A DNA stretch of 46,708 bases from Lachnospiraceae bacterium. Lineage in GTDB: Bacteria; Bacillota; Clostridia; Lachnospirales; Lachnospiraceae. Position 1 is the first letter of the stretch; the number at the start of each line of letters is the position of its first letter. The translations under genes were made by a program, and so were the position numbers. The DNA is taken from positions 1-46,708 of the forward strand of contig JAGAHC010000055.1 of the NCBI GenBank assembly GCA_017627275.1, given 5' to 3'. Below are positions 16,628-25,689 of this stretch, piece by piece. Below the pieces are notes generated by a model. That model was not told the DNA's origin. It saw only the letters and a list, made by a program, of their open reading frames with translations, and made no database searches.

Positions 16628-17756
16628 GCGTTTCCTTTATCAACAGCGACCCGGCATACAGGCCGATCAAAAACAAAACATCATTGCGCAGCATAAAAAT
16701 CGATACCAGATGCGCCTCCAGCACCGTGTACAAACAACAGCACAACAAAAACACGAGCCCCGCGGCATCCTTCTCTCTCCGGATCGCCCGGTACACGAGA
16801 AACAGGAGAACCAGGATCATGACCGCCGGGATCACTCCATACCAGTATACCAGTCTTACAAAGCCCATATCAAAATAACGGTCATATTCCCTGACGGAGA
16901 ATAACGTCCAGGAGCTCATGACTCCCTGTCCCCTTGCGCTGTCCCAGAGTGACGCGACCCTTCCCGTCAGGATGTGGTCGTCGAGCCACCGGATCCACGA
17001 AAGCCTTCTCCCGAACGCGGCAGCAAGGAGCGAGAACAAAAGCCCTGCCGCAAAGGCGGCCTCCCCCAGGTAATAGACTGCGTCTTTGGTTTTCAGTTCC
17101 GGTCTGCGCGCAAACAGGAAGGAAAGCACAGTCCCGAGGAGTGCGATCAGAAAACCGCTCTCGGACTTTGTCAGATAATACAGAATACCATTGGCTACCG
17201 TTAGCAGCGCAAACTGTGCGTTCGTGAGCTTTCTCCCGTAGAGGTACAGGAAGAACAGCAGGAGCATGGCCGCCATGCAGTGCAGGGAATTCGGATGCCC
17301 GAATCCCAACGTGTAGCGGACCTCCACCCCTCTTCCGGAAGTATTCTCGATCATGCGGAAATCTCCGTAGAGCCCGGTGAGCGACAGGAAGAGGATGCCC
17401 GCACAGCCCGCCGCCGTCAGAAACAGCGTGTAGCGCATGGCCTTCTGCATGGGTTTCCCCTTCATCGACGCCACGAAGATCGTCATCCGCAGGATGTCGT
17501 TGCGCCCCGAGATCCGCCAGGAAAGAAAGCCGATCGCGGCAAAGAGGATCAGCAGCACCCAGTCTTCCCGGTTGTAGCGGCTCCCGATCATGCTGCAAAG
17601 GAACAGCGCAAACGTCACCCGGAAGATCATTCCCGGCGACTCCATCGGGATCCGCATCTTTTCCGCCAGCATCACAAAGACTTCTATGGTAATGGCCGCA
17701 AAAAAGAGGAAGTTCTTTACCTGATTCAGTTGTTCCTGCCGTTTCGTGTTCTCCAT
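16611..17756 (-). CDS. wzy: Wzy-like O-antigen/capsule polymerase
   Basis: A 381-residue protein with about 10-11 hydrophobic helices and a larger extracytoplasmic loop around 110-150 (RMIENTSGRGVEVRYTLGF). GFGHPNSLHCMAAMLLLFFLY is typical of the O-antigen ligase/polymerase superfamily. Given the company of a Wzx flippase and an initiating transferase, a polymerase that joins repeat units outside the membrane is more likely than a ligase, but Wzy proteins are very divergent. It starts 4 bases after the stop of the GT11-like gene with little ribosome-site support, so coupling is likely. Confidence 0.82.
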   Translation of the reverse strand: MENTKRQEQLNQVKNFLFFAAITIEVFVMLAEKMRIPMESPGMIFRVTFALFLCSMIGSRYNREDWVLLILFAAIGFLSWRISGRNDILRMTIFVASMKGKPMQKAMRYTLFLTAAGCAGILFLSLTGLYGDFRMIENTSGRGVEVRYTLGFGHPNSLHCMAAMLLLFFLYLYGRKLTNAQFALLTVANGILYYLTKSESGFLIALLGTVLSFLFARRPELKTKDAVYYLGEAAFAAGLLFSLLAAAFGRRLSWIRWLDDHILTGRVASLWDSARGQGVMSSWTLFSVREYDRYFDMGFVRLVYWYGVIPAVMILVLLFLVYRAIRREKDAAGLVFLLCCCLYTVLEAHLVSIFMLRNDVLFLIGLYAGSLLIKETHETDS

Positions 17757-17760
17757 CTGT

Positions 17761-18741
17761 TCAGATTCGAATGCCCAACATGCGGCGGACCTTGCGGATC
17801 ATCTTTCCGCACAGTTCCCGCCTTCTCTGCTGTTTCCGCATGCGCAGGACGGCCGGGTCATCTTCTGCCAGAGGATTTGTTTCCGGCATCCGATAGTTTG
17901 CCAGTTCCGCTCTGCACTCTTCTGCGCTGAAACTACTTCCCTGTCTGTCGATGTATTCAAAGCCGTCATAGATATTCTGAGCGCTTGCCCAGTATCCGTC
18001 CGAAACATTGTGTCTTGCCCAGTACTTGGGCGCAATGACGCGCCGCACAGTCTCCGAGGTCAGCGCCGGCAGGACACCGAAGGAAGAATTGGAAAGAATG
18101 AGGTATCTCGCATTCTTCACGGTCACATAATCCGCTGCTGCCGAAACATGGCGCGTCGGGATCCCCGGGAGCATCTTGCGGGCTGCTTCCTCATCCTCCG
18201 TCACGACCAGAAACCGCATGCGGGGGTTTTCCCTGCGCATCTTCTGCATGGCATGGCGGTAATAGCTCTGATGCAGATACAGCGCCGGCTCCGAAATATA
18301 CTCGCTGCCCCGGAAGTTGATGATGCAGAGATCGTCCTGCGTGTACGCATTGCTCTCGTACTCTTCTTTGACGCGGAGCCAGTCTTTCAGCTCCGCAAGG
18401 TGATTCCGGAAGTATTCCTCCGCCTGCATGTTGCCGTACAAAAGCGTCCCGTCTTCCACGCGCATCATCTCTTCGTCCGCGCCCGCCACATAGCAGCCCC
18501 GCGTCATGTCATGCACGCCGTTTGGCAGGTACAGCCTTACGTCTTTTTCATCGTAACGCTTCATGCCCGAAGGATCGCTTACCTCTTCCCCCAGATCCAG
18601 CAGGAGGAAGTCCGCATCGAGATGTTCTCTGCCGGCCGTACAGAAAGTAACCCCTGCGTCCGCAGCGATGGCTCTTGCTGTCACATAGCAGAACAGCCGG
18701 TTTCCCAGCCCCTGTCCTTTCAGGAATTCTGTCCCGATCAT
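17761..18741 (-). CDS. Divergent GT11-like glycosyltransferase
   Basis: A 326-residue protein that keeps the outline of GT11 enzymes. The N-terminal LKGQGLGNRLFCYVTARAIA parallels the family's GGLGNQMFQYA, a mid-protein INFRGSEY (141-148) sits where HIRRGDY is expected, and a late LSNSSFGVL replaces the ANSSFSWWGA block. The donor-binding motif keeps one arginine but loses the usual RGD order, so it may use another donor or have a changed role. It overlaps the GT11-GT2 fusion gene upstream by 4 bases (ATGA). No membrane segments. Confidence 0.68.
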   Translation of the reverse strand: MIGTEFLKGQGLGNRLFCYVTARAIAADAGVTFCTAGREHLDADFLLLDLGEEVSDPSGMKRYDEKDVRLYLPNGVHDMTRGCYVAGADEEMMRVEDGTLLYGNMQAEEYFRNHLAELKDWLRVKEEYESNAYTQDDLCIINFRGSEYISEPALYLHQSYYRHAMQKMRRENPRMRFLVVTEDEEAARKMLPGIPTRHVSAAADYVTVKNARYLILSNSSFGVLPALTSETVRRVIAPKYWARHNVSDGYWASAQNIYDGFEYIDRQGSSFSAEECRAELANYRMPETNPLAEDDPAVLRMRKQQRRRELCGKMIRKVRRMLGIRI

Positions 18742-20732
18742 CTTCCTGTCTTCCTGCTCCTCATCTTCCGCTTCAGCGGAACGACGTATTTCTCATATCG
18801 TTTCGCCCAGGTTTCATACTGCGCGGGCGACTTTAAAAACAGCTCCATCCTTTTTTTGTCGCCGTTTGCGACAAACGGATTCTGATAGACCCGCCGGATC
18901 TCCTCTTTTTCATCCTGCATCATGTCTTCCAGACGGGCGGCGAAGGATTCCATCCCCTCCGCTTCGCGGAAATCCAGATCATAGTACAGCATCCGCTTAT
19001 AAAATGCGTACGCCGCCTTGTCTGCCGCCTCTTCCTTTCCCTCTTCCTTTAACAGAGCGATCTGCTCCTTCCAGAACGGGATCTCGTCTTCCATCCGTCT
19101 GTTCCCGCGGTTCTGGTTCATGATGCTGTTTTCCCGGTCCGTCACGTAGGCGTAGAGCGGCACGTCGAGATAGGCAACGCGGTCACTCCTTAAGAGCGCC
19201 TTCGTGGTATACAGGATGTCTTCCGAATTCTTTCCGACCGGGAAACGGAGGTCCTCCACGACGGAGCGATGAAAGAGCTTGCTCCAGACCGAATTGTAGA
19301 TGATGGTCTTTCCGTCATCGAGAAGATAGCGCTCCATGGCTTCTTCTCCGGAAAGGAGTCTGGTCCTGCGCAGGACCCTCTCGATCGTCATCCCGTCTTC
19401 CGCAAAGATATCTTCTTCGCCTTCCTCCGAAACGTTCTTATAGCGGATCACCGCAAGTTTCGCATCCGAAAGGATCAGTGCGCTGATCATTCCTTCGATC
19501 ATCAGCGGATGCACGTAATCGTCACCGTCCAGGTAGGCGATATATTCTCCCGTTGCCTCTTTCAAACCTGCGTTTCTCGCATCGGACAGGCCGCCGTTTT
19601 CCTTATGAATGACACGGATCCGTCTGTCCAGCACCGCAAAGGCATCACAGATTCCGCCCGTGGAATCCGTCGACCCGTCGTCCACGACAAGGATCTCCAT
19701 CTGCGGATAGGTCTGCGCCCTTAAGGTATTGAGCGCGCGGCCGATATAGTCTTCGATGTTGTAGGCCGCTACGATCACGGAAACGAGCGGCTTCTCCGCA
19801 AGCGTTTTGCCGGCAGGGCTTATGCGGATCATCTCCCTGGTATATATGTCGCCCCTTGCCACTTCGCTCCCGTCCTTCTCATGGATCCAGTACGACGGCG
19901 CGATCGTGATCTTGCCCTTCTTATCCGCGAGGTACGCTCCCCACCAGCTGAAGCTGGAGTTGGCCAGGATGTGATGTTTGCACCTTCGCATCAGCGCCAG
20001 ATCCAGATATCCGTCGTCCTCATCATTGCCGAAGACCAGCGTCACTTCTTCGGGCCTTAAGGTCCCGTTCGTCATGCGCTGGGAAAGCCACTCGCCCGCG
20101 CGGTCCACGTCGTTGGAAAAAATGAAGAAATGCGGTGTTCTCGTCTTTCTTCTGATCAGCCGGATGGCCGCTTCGTAGTAGGCGTCCGTGCAGATCCCGC
20201 CGTAGGTCTCTTCCTTCGTAAGATAATCTCCGAACCGGAGATGGATGCTTACGGATTCCTCCTGTTTGTCGATCTGCGAAGCAAATTCTCCGATCGCCGG
20301 ATGATCTTTAAAAAGGTCGTCCGGAAACGCATAGATCGTTTTGATCTCTCCTGCGATGTCTTCAAAAAACTTCGCGCTTTGAAAACATCCCATGAAATAT
20401 CCTTCGTCTCTTTCGAGGAATCGTCTGTCGAATACAAAGTCCCTGTCCTGATAGGACTGCTTTTTTTGGCCGGACAGTCTTCTTGCGATCTTTGCAAAAA
20501 GGCTTCCGCCCGCATTTCGAACCGCCAGGATCTCTTCCTTCGTCGCGCGTTCGTACCGGATGCCGAAGGCCTTTTCAAGCATCAGCGGACGTCGGATGCC
20601 CGTTTCCGCCTGGTGCTCGTATTCCGTCACATCGTCGACCTTCACTTCTTTTCCCATCGAAAGAAGGTTCTTTACGAGCGCATATTGAAACATCTGATTG
20701 CCGAGCCCGCCCGACATCCGTACAATGATCAA
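18738..20732 (-). CDS. GT11-GT2 two-domain glycosyltransferase
   Basis: A 664-residue protein with two transferase domains in one chain. Residues 1 to about 295 are GT11: IIVRMSGGLGNQMFQYAL, SIHLRFGDYL near 162-171 and LANSSFSWWGAYL near 256-268. Residues from about 316 onward are GT2: VSVIVAAYNIEDYIGRAL, VVDDGSTDSTGG with DDGS at 351-354, and YLDGDDYVHP with the metal-binding DGDD at 402-405. One chain therefore probably adds two successive sugars, the first of the two domains perhaps fucose. The start is a TTG at 20732, chosen because it restores the family's usual N-terminal sequence; GGGGTAAAACGGA lies before it. It lies 6 bases after asnB. Confidence 0.88.
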   Translation of the reverse strand: MIIVRMSGGLGNQMFQYALVKNLLSMGKEVKVDDVTEYEHQAETGIRRPLMLEKAFGIRYERATKEEILAVRNAGGSLFAKIARRLSGQKKQSYQDRDFVFDRRFLERDEGYFMGCFQSAKFFEDIAGEIKTIYAFPDDLFKDHPAIGEFASQIDKQEESVSIHLRFGDYLTKEETYGGICTDAYYEAAIRLIRRKTRTPHFFIFSNDVDRAGEWLSQRMTNGTLRPEEVTLVFGNDEDDGYLDLALMRRCKHHILANSSFSWWGAYLADKKGKITIAPSYWIHEKDGSEVARGDIYTREMIRISPAGKTLAEKPLVSVIVAAYNIEDYIGRALNTLRAQTYPQMEILVVDDGSTDSTGGICDAFAVLDRRIRVIHKENGGLSDARNAGLKEATGEYIAYLDGDDYVHPLMIEGMISALILSDAKLAVIRYKNVSEEGEEDIFAEDGMTIERVLRRTRLLSGEEAMERYLLDDGKTIIYNSVWSKLFHRSVVEDLRFPVGKNSEDILYTTKALLRSDRVAYLDVPLYAYVTDRENSIMNQNRGNRRMEDEIPFWKEQIALLKEEGKEEAADKAAYAFYKRMLYYDLDFREAEGMESFAARLEDMMQDEKEEIRRVYQNPFVANGDKKRMELFLKSPAQYETWAKRYEKYVVPLKRKMRSRKTGR

Positions 20733-20738
20733 TCCGTT

Positions 20739-22634
20739 TTACCCCGCAAGGTGCTTATACTCGTTTTCATACCAGGCCTGGAACATCAGAAGGAACCAGA
20801 TCTGATCTCTCCAATGATCGTTTTCGATGAAGTCCCGCCAGATCTCCCGCACGACCCCGGCGTCGAGCAGGCCCTGTGCCCGGATCTTTCCTTCGTCGAG
20901 AAGGTCTTCTGCCCACTCCCTGAGGCCGGGTTCCTTCAGCCACTTCATAATGGGAATGGAGAAGCCTTTCTTGGGTCTGTCCAAAAGTTCTTTCGGCACG
21001 TAACGATACAGGACGTCTTTTAAGATCCGCTTCCCGATGCGTTCCCCGTTTTCGAAGGTGCGCACATAGGACAGCGGCAGCGTCCAGGCAAATTCCACGA
21101 CATCTTTATCCAGCATCGGAACGCGTGACTCCAGCGATACCGCCATGGCCGCCCGGTCGACCTTCACCAGAATGTCATCCGGGTGATACATCAGAAGATC
21201 CATCAGCATGATGCCATGGTTCGGATCGTTAAAGTTATTGTGGCCGATCTCCGTGTAGGCGAAGGGGATCCGAGTCTTGTCTAACGGAATGCCCGTCACC
21301 AGCGCCTCCCGTTCCCTGGTCAGCCGGTAGACTTCTTCCGGCGACCGTGCCGCCGCAAGTTTGGCATACTCGCGTTTCGGCAGCGGCAGGGCTCCCCAGA
21401 GCGCGCCGCCCATCCTGCGAAACGGCGTCGGGACCATTTTCAGTTTCTTCCAGAGCCATTCGATCGACTTGTAGGAATTATAGCCGCAGAACAGTTCGTC
21501 GCCGGCATCACCGGACAGCGACACCGTCACGGATTCTCTGGTCAGTTTGCTGACCAGATACGTCGGGATCTGCGAAGAGTCCGCAAACGGTTCCCCGAAC
21601 ATGGACGGCAGAAGCGGAATGACCTGCTTGCAGTCTTCCTCGGTGATGATCTGTTCCGTATGCTTCGTCCCCAGGTGTCTGGCGATCTCCCGCGCGGCGT
21701 CCGCCTCGTTGAAGTCAGGCTCTTTCATCCCGATGGTGAAGCTTCTCACCTGCGTATCCGACTGCGCCTGCATCAGGGCCACCACCGTGCTGCTGTCGAT
21801 GCCGGAGGACAGGAAGGCGCCGACCGGCACGTCCGAAGAAAGCATCTGCTCTCTGACGGAGGCTTTTAAGAGCCGCTCCAGTTCGAGGGAAGCTTCTTCA
21901 AAACTTCCCGCAAACGGATGCGCCTGTCCGTGGAGAGCCACTTCCTTCATCGACCAGTACGTCCGGGTGCTGATGTCTTCTGCTTTGTAGGGACGTCTGA
22001 TCACAAGCATCTTCCCGGGCTCCAGCTTACGGATCCCTTCGTAAATGGTATAAGGCGCCGGAATATACCCGTGCGAAAAATAGATCGGCAGCACTTCCTT
22101 GTGGATCGGATTGGAAAAGCCTTCGATCTCCGCGATGCAGCCGATCTCGGACGCGAACGCAAACGCGTCGCCCACAAACCCGTAGTAGAGCGGCTTCTCT
22201 CCGACCCTGTCCCGCATCAGGTAAATGTCTCCGGTATCGTGCTCATAGACCGCGATGGCGAACATCCCCTTCATCTGCCTAAGCGTTTCTTCGTACCCTA
22301 AAGTGTCAAAGGCCTCCAGGATGACTTCGGTATCCGATCCGCCGCGGAAGCTGTCCACACCGTGCGCCTTCAGCGCCTCCTTCAGCGTAAGATAATTGTA
22401 GATCTCGCCGTTGTAGACGATGGTCTTTTTGCCGCTTCTCGAGGTCATGGGCTGTGCCCCGGTCTCCGTGAGATCCAGGATCGCAAGCCTTCTGTGGCCG
22501 AACCACACGTCCTTTTCTTCGTTATGCCAGGTCCCTTCCGCATCCGGACCGCGGTGCACCATGCGCTTCTTCATGCGCTCAATATTTTCTTCCGACCTGC
22601 TGCCGTATCGGATCAAACCGGCTATCCCGCACAT
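20739..22634 (-). CDS. asnB: Asparagine synthase (glutamine-hydrolysing) family protein
   Basis: A 631-residue amidotransferase of the AsnB type. The N-terminal class II glutaminase domain starts MCGIAGLIRYG, with Cys2 as nucleophile. A C-terminal ATP-pyrophosphatase domain carries SSGIDSSTVVAL near residue 270. The family makes asparagine from aspartate, ATP and glutamine. Inside polysaccharide loci such enzymes are thought to amidate sugar acids (uronamides) or related groups, and that role is likely here but inferred. The start follows GGCAGGAGGAAGAGATAC. It lies between a GT4 gene (21 bases upstream) and the GT11-GT2 fusion (6 bases downstream). Confidence 0.92.
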   Translation of the reverse strand: MCGIAGLIRYGSRSEENIERMKKRMVHRGPDAEGTWHNEEKDVWFGHRRLAILDLTETGAQPMTSRSGKKTIVYNGEIYNYLTLKEALKAHGVDSFRGGSDTEVILEAFDTLGYEETLRQMKGMFAIAVYEHDTGDIYLMRDRVGEKPLYYGFVGDAFAFASEIGCIAEIEGFSNPIHKEVLPIYFSHGYIPAPYTIYEGIRKLEPGKMLVIRRPYKAEDISTRTYWSMKEVALHGQAHPFAGSFEEASLELERLLKASVREQMLSSDVPVGAFLSSGIDSSTVVALMQAQSDTQVRSFTIGMKEPDFNEADAAREIARHLGTKHTEQIITEEDCKQVIPLLPSMFGEPFADSSQIPTYLVSKLTRESVTVSLSGDAGDELFCGYNSYKSIEWLWKKLKMVPTPFRRMGGALWGALPLPKREYAKLAAARSPEEVYRLTREREALVTGIPLDKTRIPFAYTEIGHNNFNDPNHGIMLMDLLMYHPDDILVKVDRAAMAVSLESRVPMLDKDVVEFAWTLPLSYVRTFENGERIGKRILKDVLYRYVPKELLDRPKKGFSIPIMKWLKEPGLREWAEDLLDEGKIRAQGLLDAGVVREIWRDFIENDHWRDQIWFLLMFQAWYENEYKHLAG

Positions 22635-22655
22635 GTATCTCTTCCTCCTGCCTTC

Positions 22656-23780
22656 TCAGTCTGTGTTCGTATTCTTTCCGTATCCGTCTGCCGTTTCCCG
22701 CAGATAGTCACTCCATGCCTTAAGCGCCTTTTCCGGCGCAAACCGATCTCTGACCCTCCCCGCTTCTTTGCCCATCTTCCGCGCTTCCTCCGGATGCGTC
22801 AGCACAAAGCGGAGCGCTTCCCTGAGCGCGTCCTTGTCGCGCACTGGAATCAGGAGACCGTTTTTCCTATCCTCGATTAGATCCCGCGGACCGCCGCAGG
22901 GACAGTCGGTCGCGATCACGGGAAGCTCCAGCGCCATCGCTTCCAACAGCGCGTTCGGCATTCCTTCCGTATCCGACGGCAGGACAAAGGCGGAAGCGTC
23001 TCTGATCGCTTCGGCGATGTCATCCCGGTGTCCGGCAAACAGTACACGCTCTTTCAGTCCCGATGCCTCTGCTTCCTTTTGCAGTTCCTCCATCATGGGG
23101 CCTGTTCCGTAAAAGCAGAGACGGTAATCCGAAAACTCGTCCTGCAGCTCCGTAAAGGCATGAAGCAGCATGCGCTGGTTCTTGTTTTCATCGATCCTGC
23201 CGACACATACAATGTCTTTTTTCCGGTCACGGGTCTCTTTTTCTTTACAGAAACTCTCCTCGATTGGATTCGGAAAGATAACGCATTTCTTCCTAATGCT
23301 TTCCGGAAAGAAGGTGCGGCCTTCTTTCGTCTGCACCACGATGCCCGCGGCCTTCGGAAACAGGGAAAGTGCGGCCTTTCTTGTCAGGGCGTCCTCGTAT
23401 TCGAGCGCCGGATTTCCCCGGACAGCCGCTACGACGGGGATCCCTGTCTTCTTCGCCGTCTGAATGGCCATGACGTTGTTCTTGCCGATGAAGGACAGGA
23501 TGAGATCGGGTCTTTCTTCTTCCCAGATCTTCTGCAGTTTCCGGTACCGGCGAAGGAAGTTCCGCAGCCTGCTCTTCGTGATCTCTTCTTTTGTCAGGTC
23601 GGAAAACCGGCGTCTGATGGTGTCGGACACGCGGAAGCTGTCCGGCGCGTCCCGGTCGTCCGTCTGCGTCACGAGGGTGACCTCTACCCCCTGCGCGGCA
23701 AGGTGCTCCGCGATCTGCACCATCACGCGCTCCGCGCCCGCCTTATGAAGAGAACTGATAAAAAGGCAGATCTTCTTCAC
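22656..23780 (-). CDS. GT4 family glycosyltransferase
   Basis: A 374-residue GT-B fold transferase with ISSLHKAGAERVMVQIAEHL at the N terminus, GRIDENKNQRMLLHAF and the C-terminal VLPSDTEGMPNALLEAMALE block followed by TDCPCGGP. It is clearly related to the GT4 at 24574 (same GAERV start and CPCGGP tail), suggesting duplication within the locus. The start is GTG at 23780, overlapping the deacetylase-like stop by 4 bases (GTGA). It transfers a sugar from a nucleotide donor on the cytoplasmic face; specificity unknown. Confidence 0.92.
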   Translation of the reverse strand: MKKICLFISSLHKAGAERVMVQIAEHLAAQGVEVTLVTQTDDRDAPDSFRVSDTIRRRFSDLTKEEITKSRLRNFLRRYRKLQKIWEEERPDLILSFIGKNNVMAIQTAKKTGIPVVAAVRGNPALEYEDALTRKAALSLFPKAAGIVVQTKEGRTFFPESIRKKCVIFPNPIEESFCKEKETRDRKKDIVCVGRIDENKNQRMLLHAFTELQDEFSDYRLCFYGTGPMMEELQKEAEASGLKERVLFAGHRDDIAEAIRDASAFVLPSDTEGMPNALLEAMALELPVIATDCPCGGPRDLIEDRKNGLLIPVRDKDALREALRFVLTHPEEARKMGKEAGRVRDRFAPEKALKAWSDYLRETADGYGKNTNTD

Positions 23781-24556
23781 GCTTTTTGCTCCGTTTTATA
23801 CACCATGGGAACACGCTCCAGCTCTTCCCGGTATTCCTGAAAGTCCTTGCACTCCCTGTCCACGGAATCAAACAGCTCCGCGTATTTTTCCTCCAGGAGC
23901 GTGCGGAAATTTTCTTTATTGTCATACCCCTCCTTCGTCCACGCGAAGGGGTGCGCGAGGATCTGGATCTTCCGGTGCGAGGCGATCGTCTCCTCATCCG
24001 GATAGCCGTACCGCCAGATGTGGTTTGCGTCTGAAAGATATTTGACGGCCAGGTCGGACTCCGGTCCCGCGTCCGGCGCAAACGTGAAGAACTCGTCCTG
24101 GTACGCATTCAACAGATCCGGAAACTTGATGTTCTCCGCAAGCACCTCTTTAGAAGGCCGGTGGATCGAAAACGTATCCACCGGAAAGCCCAGCATATTG
24201 CCAAGCATCATGATCTCCTGCCGAATGCGGTCGCGCACGACTTCCATGTCGGTCATCCCGTTCAGCGCAAAATGCAGGCCGATGTGCTGTCCCCTGTCAT
24301 GCATGATCGTCAGCAGATCCCTGTTTTTTTTCGAAAGGATGTTGTAGGAATTGTTCGTCCACTGGAAGAAGAAGTACGAAGAAAAGCCCATCTCCGTTTC
24401 GACTTCCGACAGTGCGAACGCTCTCTCCACAGAGTATTCCACGTCGTGCCGCATCAGGATAAAGTCGTCCCGCTCCAGCGCTTCCCGGTAGGTACAACCC
24501 CTGCCGCTCTCCTTGATCAGCGCAATGATCTTTCTGTAATCGTCAAATGAAAACAC
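23777..24556 (-). CDS. NodB-like polysaccharide deacetylase-family protein
   Basis: A 259-residue protein starting at GTG 24556, which GACGGGAGAATACA precedes; the longer open frame upstream is not needed. ILMRHDVEYSVERAF (HDVE at 37-40) and GQHIGLHFAL (His91-xxx-His95) resemble the metal and catalytic motifs of NodB-like (CE4) deacetylases, with a third His in ILAHPFAW. The second acidic residue is Glu where most relatives have Asp (HDVD). The family removes N- or O-acetyl groups from sugars. There is no signal peptide, so it would work on the lipid-linked or soluble intermediate inside the cell. It lies between two GT4 genes, 17 bases after one and overlapping the other by 4. Confidence 0.68.
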   Translation of the reverse strand: MFSFDDYRKIIALIKESGRGCTYREALERDDFILMRHDVEYSVERAFALSEVETEMGFSSYFFFQWTNNSYNILSKKNRDLLTIMHDRGQHIGLHFALNGMTDMEVVRDRIRQEIMMLGNMLGFPVDTFSIHRPSKEVLAENIKFPDLLNAYQDEFFTFAPDAGPESDLAVKYLSDANHIWRYGYPDEETIASHRKIQILAHPFAWTKEGYDNKENFRTLLEEKYAELFDSVDRECKDFQEYREELERVPMVYKTEQKA

Positions 24557-24573
24557 TGTATTCTCCCGTCTTT

Positions 24574-25689
24574 CTATTTCTGCTTTTCTCTGTAACGGGC
24601 GACCACTTCCGTCAGGTAGGTCTCCCACTGCTTTACGATCACGTCTTCTCCGGTGCGCTCCGTGATCTTCCGGGCCGCTTCCCCAAGTCTCCCCGCAAGC
24701 GCGGGGTCTTCGATCAGACGGCAGATCCCGTCCGCCATTGCCTCCTCATCCATGATCGGAACAAGCAGTCCGTTCTCTTCGTGGGTGATCAGCTCCGCAG
24801 GGCCCCCGCACGGACAGTTCGTCGCCACAACCGGCAGGCCGAGCGCCATGGCTTCGATCAGGGCGTTGGGAAGTCCCTCCCAGTCTGAAGAAAAGGCAAA
24901 CACGCTTCCCTTCACCAGTTCTTTCTCGAGGGCGTCTGACGCTCCCATCAAAAACACAAAGTCTTCCGCCTTCCTCTCCCGGATCAGGGCTTCCAGGATC
25001 TCTCTTGTTCCGTCGAAGGAGTCTCCGCCGTAGATCTTCAGCACATAGTCCGGATGCTTTTCGTGCACCCTGCAAAAGGCCCGCACGAGCATCGGCTGAT
25101 TCTTAAAGTCCACGAGTCTGGCCGACTGCACCACGCTTCTTTCCCTCTGTGCGGGAGCGGGAACGTCCACATATTTTTTTGCCACCGGATTTAAGATGAC
25201 GGTCGCATTCTCCGGGCAGTGCGGTTTGAAAAAGTCCCGCTGCTCAGACGTCTGAAACACGGCCCCTGCCGCCCTCGGAAAAAGGAGCCTGTTCTGGATC
25301 CTGTCCGTAAAGCGGTCATAATTGCCCACCGGATTCGTCCGGACGCAAAAGACGACCGGGACGTCAGTCCCTTTTTCCGCCATGAGCGCCCGGTAATTGG
25401 CCCGCTGCCCGAAGGCCACGAGGACATCCGGTTTTTCCTTTTGCATATACTCTTTCAGAGAACGGATCCGGCGGAAGAACTTTCCGACGCGGCTCTTCTT
25501 CTCCTCGTCTTCCTTCAGCCCGACCACAAAACGCTTCACCCGGCTGTCGGGCGTAAACTCGTTTTCCCCGATCCATTCCGTGGCGATATGTACTTCATGC
25601 CCTTTATGAACAAGCGCATCGGAGAGGTTTGTCACCACCCGCTCCGCACCGCCCTGTTCCAGGCAGTTTAAGTGAAACGTGATCTTCAT
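24574..25689 (-). CDS. GT4 family glycosyltransferase
   Basis: A 371-residue GT-B fold transferase. It begins MKITFHLNCLEQGGAERVVTN and ends with AFSSDWEGLPNALIEAMALG and TNCPCGGPAELI, the GT4 donor-binding block. It resembles the GT4 at 22656 strongly enough to suggest a local duplication. It overlaps the membrane protein gene upstream by 4 bases (ATGA), so translation is coupled. It probably adds a sugar on the cytoplasmic side before flipping by the Wzx protein; the sugar is unknown. Confidence 0.93.
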   Translation of the reverse strand: MKITFHLNCLEQGGAERVVTNLSDALVHKGHEVHIATEWIGENEFTPDSRVKRFVVGLKEDEEKKSRVGKFFRRIRSLKEYMQKEKPDVLVAFGQRANYRALMAEKGTDVPVVFCVRTNPVGNYDRFTDRIQNRLLFPRAAGAVFQTSEQRDFFKPHCPENATVILNPVAKKYVDVPAPAQRERSVVQSARLVDFKNQPMLVRAFCRVHEKHPDYVLKIYGGDSFDGTREILEALIRERKAEDFVFLMGASDALEKELVKGSVFAFSSDWEGLPNALIEAMALGLPVVATNCPCGGPAELITHEENGLLVPIMDEEAMADGICRLIEDPALAGRLGEAARKITERTGEDVIVKQWETYLTEVVARYREKQK

